Positions 59,506-64,000 of a stretch of 64,000 bases of DNA are shown here, piece after piece. This DNA comes from Cycas panzhihuaensis (Eukaryota; Cycadophyta), in NCBI GenBank assembly GCA_023213395.1, contig CM041465.1, positions 5,580,001-5,644,000 of the forward strand. The letters are read 5' to 3'. The position numbers were made by a program, and so were the translations under genes. A model generated the notes under the pieces. That model saw only the letters and a program-made list of their open reading frames with translations, was not told the DNA's origin and did not search any database. Position 1 is the first letter of the stretch; each line of letters begins with the position of its first letter.

Positions 59506-61085
59506 TCAGAAGCATGATGGTACCTTGGACTTGCATTGGTGTTTTATTGAGGATTGAGATGCATCTGTTGTGCTTTATATCCATTTCGATTAAGGAGAAA
59601 TTAATTGTATTAATTTAACTTATATCGAGTAACATATGACAATTTAGGTAGATATGGAGGTGGCAGTGAGCATGGTCCTTGGTCGACAAAATAGATAAAT
59701 CTCATAGAAAAACCCTTGTATAAATGAAGTATATAGTTGATTGTATAAATTCAATTGCCTCACATAATTTAAGATATGTTATATTTATATCTATTTTCAA
59801 GGCATAGATGATTCAACAACAAAGAAGGCATCTCCTCCAATGAATAAGGTCATGGCAAATCTAAAAATATCTATAAAAATAATTGTTTAATGATGAACCT
59901 ACAATGGAGGGTTAGTAAGACCAAAAGTTATGAGCTCATCTAGAAAGAATTCCAAACCTATGGCCATTGATGTGGAAGAACAAGTATAATAAGTTGCCCT
60001 TCAATAGATGATCTAATGGAGAAAATGCCCTTGAAATAGTTGATATTTTGACAAGTAAATTGATTTGAAGATTTATTATTTCCATAGTTTTAACATATTT
60101 AATAATATTGGAAAGTGTGGTGAATTCTATATTAGCCCCCAAAGAATATCTAGATGGTTGCATAGACTTTTGATGTGATGTGGTGTTATTTTTGAAGGGG
60201 TTTATTTTTTATTTTTGCCCAATTTCATTTTTTTCGATAACCTACTACTAGTGTTTCTTTGATAAATTTTCATTGGAATATTAGATCTAAGTGTCATTAG
60301 GTACATTAGATTTATTACATTGACGTGGTCAAAATGGGTAGTTATATAACCCATTTTGAGATTTTTTTTAAGAAAATTTTAATTGAGAAATTTGGTACTT
60401 ATATTCTTAGGTATTAAAAAAGGGGATTCCTTTAGATAACATAGTAGGCTTGGTTTATAGGCTCCATTTTCTTAGGCTTTAGAGAACTCACATTGTTTAA
60501 AGTATTACATAAGAGAGAGAATTATTTGATGAATTTATTAGGTCATATCATTTGTGTGGTGATTGTTGGTCCTTGTAACCCTTAGATTAGGTAGATACAT
60601 GTTGAGAGCAGGGCTAGAGTACACTGATATTAGAAAGTGAAACCACTTATTGAAGACTTTAAGAAGAAAAGCTATTATTAAATCCCATTTGGCAAGAGGT
60701 GGGACCCACTTGCTACTCTTACACTCAACTCATTTGACTAAGTAGGTAGTTAAACTTATTCCTAAAATAATTGACTTAGTGCTAATAAAACCATGTATCT
60801 AAAGGGGTTTCCTATAGAATTGATAGTTACAGTAGTTGGTTACCATGTAGTCCAGTGGATAGAGCTTTCTTTTTATAGATTTCGATAAGAAATAGTTGGT
60901 GTACAACTTCTAGATACAACTTGTACAAGATAGAGACATGCTCTATTATATCTATCATATTAGAAAAAAGCAGATGGTACCTTTCTTATTTGGAGAAGAT
61001 AGATGATTCCTACCTTGATGAAAGGGTGTTATCCATGGTGTATTGATGTGACATTTGAGTTATGTAATTAAACATTATAGAGGGG
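59506..61085 (+). other. LARD internal region, right part
   Basis: Continues 51061-51950. No family motif in any frame. A tRNA-like A-box phrase (TAGTCCAGTGG) at 60848-60858 is probably chance. Ends in the purine tract ATTATAGAGGGG. Confidence 0.6.
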
Positions 61086-61450
61086 TGTTAGAAGTAATGT
61101 TTAATAGCATAATATTAATGATAAAGTACCCCCCTAACTCTCTCATGGAATATTAAATTAGGTTATTAAGTTGTATACAAGGTGGTACACACTTATTCAT
61201 GTATTTTTCCTATTAGTAGACATAGGGGTTGCCACATGTGATTGGACAATTATGAGGTGATATGTACTATAAGTATGTATTCATACCTAATGTAATAATT
61301 GGAGATGATCATTTCTCACAAGCTTTATTATCTTATATATTTATACATACTTTATTTTTTGATTTATTTATTTATCATTTACTTATTTTATCACCTCATA
61401 TATATGTATGTTATTATGTATTCATATGTCTAATAGTGTTATTTTTAACA
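61086..61450 (+). repeat. LARD 3' LTR (or shared LTR of a tandem pair)
   Basis: TGTTAGAAG...TTTTTAACA, 365 bp. A primer site lies immediately to its right, which a terminal 3' LTR should not have. Confidence 0.9.
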
Positions 61451-61892
61451 TGGTATCAGAGTTATTCTATTATATTTTCAACAAATAGGAGGAGAGAGTT
61501 TTTTTCCTTTTTGTCTAAAAGGCAAAAGAGATGTGGAAGGAAGATAGAGACTGTTATTAATTTCTCTCTAATATTTTTTCTTTAGACTTCTTAATCCTTC
61601 TTAGGGATTTCTTTTTTTATTGATATGCATCCTACATTTATTGTAATTAGAGACACTTTTATGATAAGAGATATTATAATGGGTAATGTGTTACAAGAGA
61701 TTAATAAGTACTGAGCAAATCCAAGAGCTACTAAATATTTGTAGTTCTCTTTTCTTTTGTACTAATCATGTACAAATTGATTCTAACTAGTAGCGTGTTA
61801 AGTAGTCAAGCATCTTCTTTCATATACATTAATCTTCTAATAAAGCATACATTATTTCTATTGATGTTATTATATGTCATTTTGTCAAGTGA
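61451..61892 (+). other. Second primer-binding site and following sequence
   Basis: TGGTATCAGAG at 61451-61461 abuts the LTR. The sequence after it does not resemble that after the first LTR (51061 on). A 107-codon ORF at 61262-61585 straddles LTR and this region and is hydrophobic and random-looking. Nothing else is recognised. Confidence 0.6.
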
Positions 61893-62221
61893 TGTTGGGA
61901 TAATGCTCAATGTTTGAATAGTGTATAGCCATCCTCAGGCCCCCAAAAGGCACCTCAGGCCACCTAAAACTACCATGCAACCACCTAAAGTTGATATGCA
62001 ACCACCAAAGCTAACTAAAGTAAGTTATTTTAATAATTCATTTATTATTTTATTATTTTTTAAAATTTTTAATTTAATGGCAGGTTGAGGTGCTTGCCAC
62101 CTTCCCAAACCTATATGGGAATGCCTCCCTAGTATTTTTTAACACCACCTTCAAATTGGATAATGGTTAATGTATTTTGAGATGGCTTCATAATCTTCTC
62201 ACTCTATCCTCAACTCCAACA
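61893..62221 (+). repeat. Putative 5' LTR of a further element running off the right edge
   Basis: Bounded by TGTTGG and CCAACA, a perfect 6-bp inverted pair, 329 bp apart, and followed after 2 bases by an intact primer site. No partner LTR is visible in the window. Contains short CCACCTAAA/CCACCAAAG repeats near 61950-62020. Confidence 0.65.
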
Positions 62222-62223
62222 TT

Positions 62224-62235
62224 TGGTATCAGAGC
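62224..62235 (+). other. Primer-binding site of the right-edge element
   Basis: TGGTATCAGAGC, exact initiator-Met-tRNA match, unlike most of the older sites here. Confidence 0.85.
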
Positions 62236-64000
62236 ACTTGATCATGCATGACAAGATTATTTATTAAAATTTTAATTTTATACTACAGTTTTAACATTAT
62301 TTCTTATATAGTTTTTTAGAAAATATTTGATATTTCATATGTATAAGTTTGTTGATTATTGTTTCTTCAATTATTTATTGTAAAAATAATGCATTTAGCC
62401 CAATAATAGTCTGGTGTGATTATCTTTAGAATTTAATTAATAAACTTTACGTTTGCTATCATTTTTTCACTATTTTTTAAAAGTTTTGCAAGATTTTATG
62501 ACTTTAGAAAGTTGGTGCAACCTCCACATTGTATGAATCTTCAACAAGTGACTATTCATTTTGATCAGGGCTGAGTCTACTTTATAATAGAAGAATCTGT
62601 TCATAATTATGTCCATCCTAACTAAAGAAATCCTTCGTGGAAGCCCAATCTCTCCTTCTAGCCATTAAAACCCCCAATACACCACTTGTTATTTACTCAT
62701 TTCACTTCAGTTAATCTCTTGATCCTAGTGCAATAGGGTAGTAGGATGAATAGAGGTAAAACTAAGCTGTCTGTAAATAATTTCGAGCCCTCTCTGAGCT
62801 GTACAGTCCCCACATAATTGTGTAACCTTTGTAGGCTCTTTTACTTCATTCTTCACATGTGAGTATCCATTCTCTATGAAATTCCATAGGTTCCTAAAAA
62901 TCCTAATGATCTCACCCCTCCTAAATTTTCATCGCATTCTATCACTTTTGTGATGAGGCCAAACTCATCAAAATCTCCACAATGTGCAAGGGTCGTAGGA
63001 TGTATTTTTTATTTATTTTAAATATAACTTTATTTATTATGAAGTTTATAAAGTTCAATAAAATTTAATTAAATTCAATAAAACTTCAATTTTGAGTATC
63101 AACCCCCTCTGTTGTTAAGCCTCGGGTCCTTTTCTTGGTCTACATGACCTTGATTTTTGATTTTAAAGGGGGGAGATTTGAAATCATATAAACTATTTTT
63201 TATATTTTAAGTTTATAAGAGTATATATTAGTTTTGATATAATTTGAGATCCAGAGCCCCCTTAGGGTTAGGAACCAATCTCGTAGAGTTTGTATATGAC
63301 CAAAAGCCCAATCAAAAGGGGCTAATTATATACCTTTTTCAAAAATCTCATTTTTAAAAAAATACATAAAGAGGATTATTTGCTTCTTTTATTATATCTT
63401 TACACTAGAAAGTCAAATTTTCATAAAATTAAACTCGTTGGATTTATATTTTAGAGCTCTATAGTGTAGAATCATCTTTTACTCTTTTTGAGTATATTTT
63501 TGTAGCTTTTGAGTTACTCAAAGTTGACATTCATTTACTGCCCTTATTTCACTTACAATAGGAAGGTATCTTCATAATTTCTTTAATATCCTAAACTCTA
63601 TAGCTCAAATCAAAACCGTCTAAACTATATGAAAGATATTTTAGAGATATTTTCAATAGAATAGCTTTCACTTCATTTTGACTTTATTTTATAGGTTGTT
63701 GAAGCTCCTTGAGTTAAGGTTTTAGTATAGCCCTACTTAAATATTTTGGTGACATCTTTTGAACCAAAACCTTTTCCAATTGAATATATTTAATTAATAT
63801 CTATCTTTTAGCTGATTATTAACAATACTTATTAATGTTTATTAGACGTATAAGCTATTTTTATAGCTCTTTATCATTCTTTGGCCTTTGAAGTAAAATG
63901 ACCCCTTGTTATGCTCAAAACTAAAACCAGGTACTTCTTACCTTGGAATTTTATTTCTATTATACTTAAAAGTATTTTTAAGCTATTTTCTTTATTGATT
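62236..64000. other. Unassigned, probably internal region of the right-edge element
   Basis: No gag or pol motif recognised. A purine tract followed by TG (AAAGGGGGGAGATTTGAAATC, from about 63165, given as landmark) resembles a polypurine tract/3' LTR start, which would make the element only about 1.3 kb long between LTRs, but the DNA after it does not visibly match 61893-62221. Confidence 0.4.

Larger units (their letters stand above)
50680..61450 (+). mobile_element. LARD-like LTR element with no recognised coding, split by C1
   Basis: LTRs 50680-51048 and 61086-61450, primer site 51049-51060 and purine tract (ATTATAGAGGGG) ending at 61085. The internal region is 51061-51950 plus 59506-61085, about 2.5 kb, in which I find no gag, protease, RT or integrase motif in any frame. 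Large retrotransposon derivatives of this kind depend on partner elements for proteins. An alternative is extreme decay of a coding internal region, but the LTRs are still well matched, which argues against that. Confidence 0.8.

Noticed and set aside
60840-60910. tRNA gene
   Set aside because: Only the D-arm-like part resembles a tRNA; acceptor pairing, anticodon arm and a proper B box are absent.
61262-61585. 107-codon hydrophobic ORF
   Set aside because: Spans the LTR end and primer site of an LTR element; composition follows T-rich DNA and no family features are present.

Overview
This window is intergenic DNA from a large plant nuclear genome. The evidence is lineage-specific: plant-type L1 LINEs with a C-terminal RNase H, Ty1-copia and Ty3-gypsy (chromovirus and Tat-like) LTR retrotransposons with initiator-Met-tRNA primer sites, long AT microsatellites, strong A+T bias and strong CpG depletion. 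I see no convincing host protein gene, tRNA, rRNA, CRISPR array or bacterial-style operon. Every recognisable coding stretch belongs to a transposable element and all are broken. The species cannot be fixed from this sequence.

Layout. 1-2.2 kb: remnant of a LINE on the minus strand, running off the left edge. 2.83-3.43 kb: a very long compound AT/GATA/ATAC microsatellite. 5.3-6.5 kb: an isolated Tat-like gypsy integrase. 8.8-15.6 kb: gypsy element G1 (plus strand), with a 0.7-kb 5'-truncated LINE (B) inserted in its 3' LTR. 16.8-26.5 kb: gypsy element G2 (minus strand), related to G1 and also carrying a chromodomain, interrupted in its integrase by a gag-only copia derivative. 29.46-45.16 kb: copia element C2 (minus strand), containing a smaller deleted copia (C4, 36.6-40.3 kb), a truncated LTR-plus-leader fragment (33.98-34.57 kb) and a 3.6-kb LINE (C, 41.3-44.9 kb) in its 5' LTR. 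45.2-47.3 kb: decayed copia C3 (plus strand), apparently the target that C2 entered. 50.68-61.45 kb: an LTR element with no recognisable coding (LARD-like), split by copia C1 (51.95-59.51 kb, minus strand), which is the best preserved LTR element and the same family as C2. 61.89 kb to the right edge: an LTR and primer site of a further element.

Reading the nests gives a relative order of events: C3, then C2, then LINE C; G1, then LINE B; G2, then the gag-only element; LARD, then C1. Target-site duplications support C2 (AAATA, exact), C1 (4 of 5 bases), LINE C (15 bp) and LINE B (18 bp). Stop codons in the younger copies are almost all explained by single C-to-T or G-to-A changes, as expected from deamination of methylated cytosine in silenced DNA.

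The least expected points are the gag-only derivative, the coding-free LTR element followed by a second primer site, a purine tract at the integrase/RT junction of the C1/C2 family, a duplicated 190-bp leader module in that family, hairpin repeats in the G1 LTR, a 21-bp repeat array in the C4 gag, and a CpG-retaining block at 20.5-21.7 kb that I could not assign. All element boundaries and identities were read by eye.
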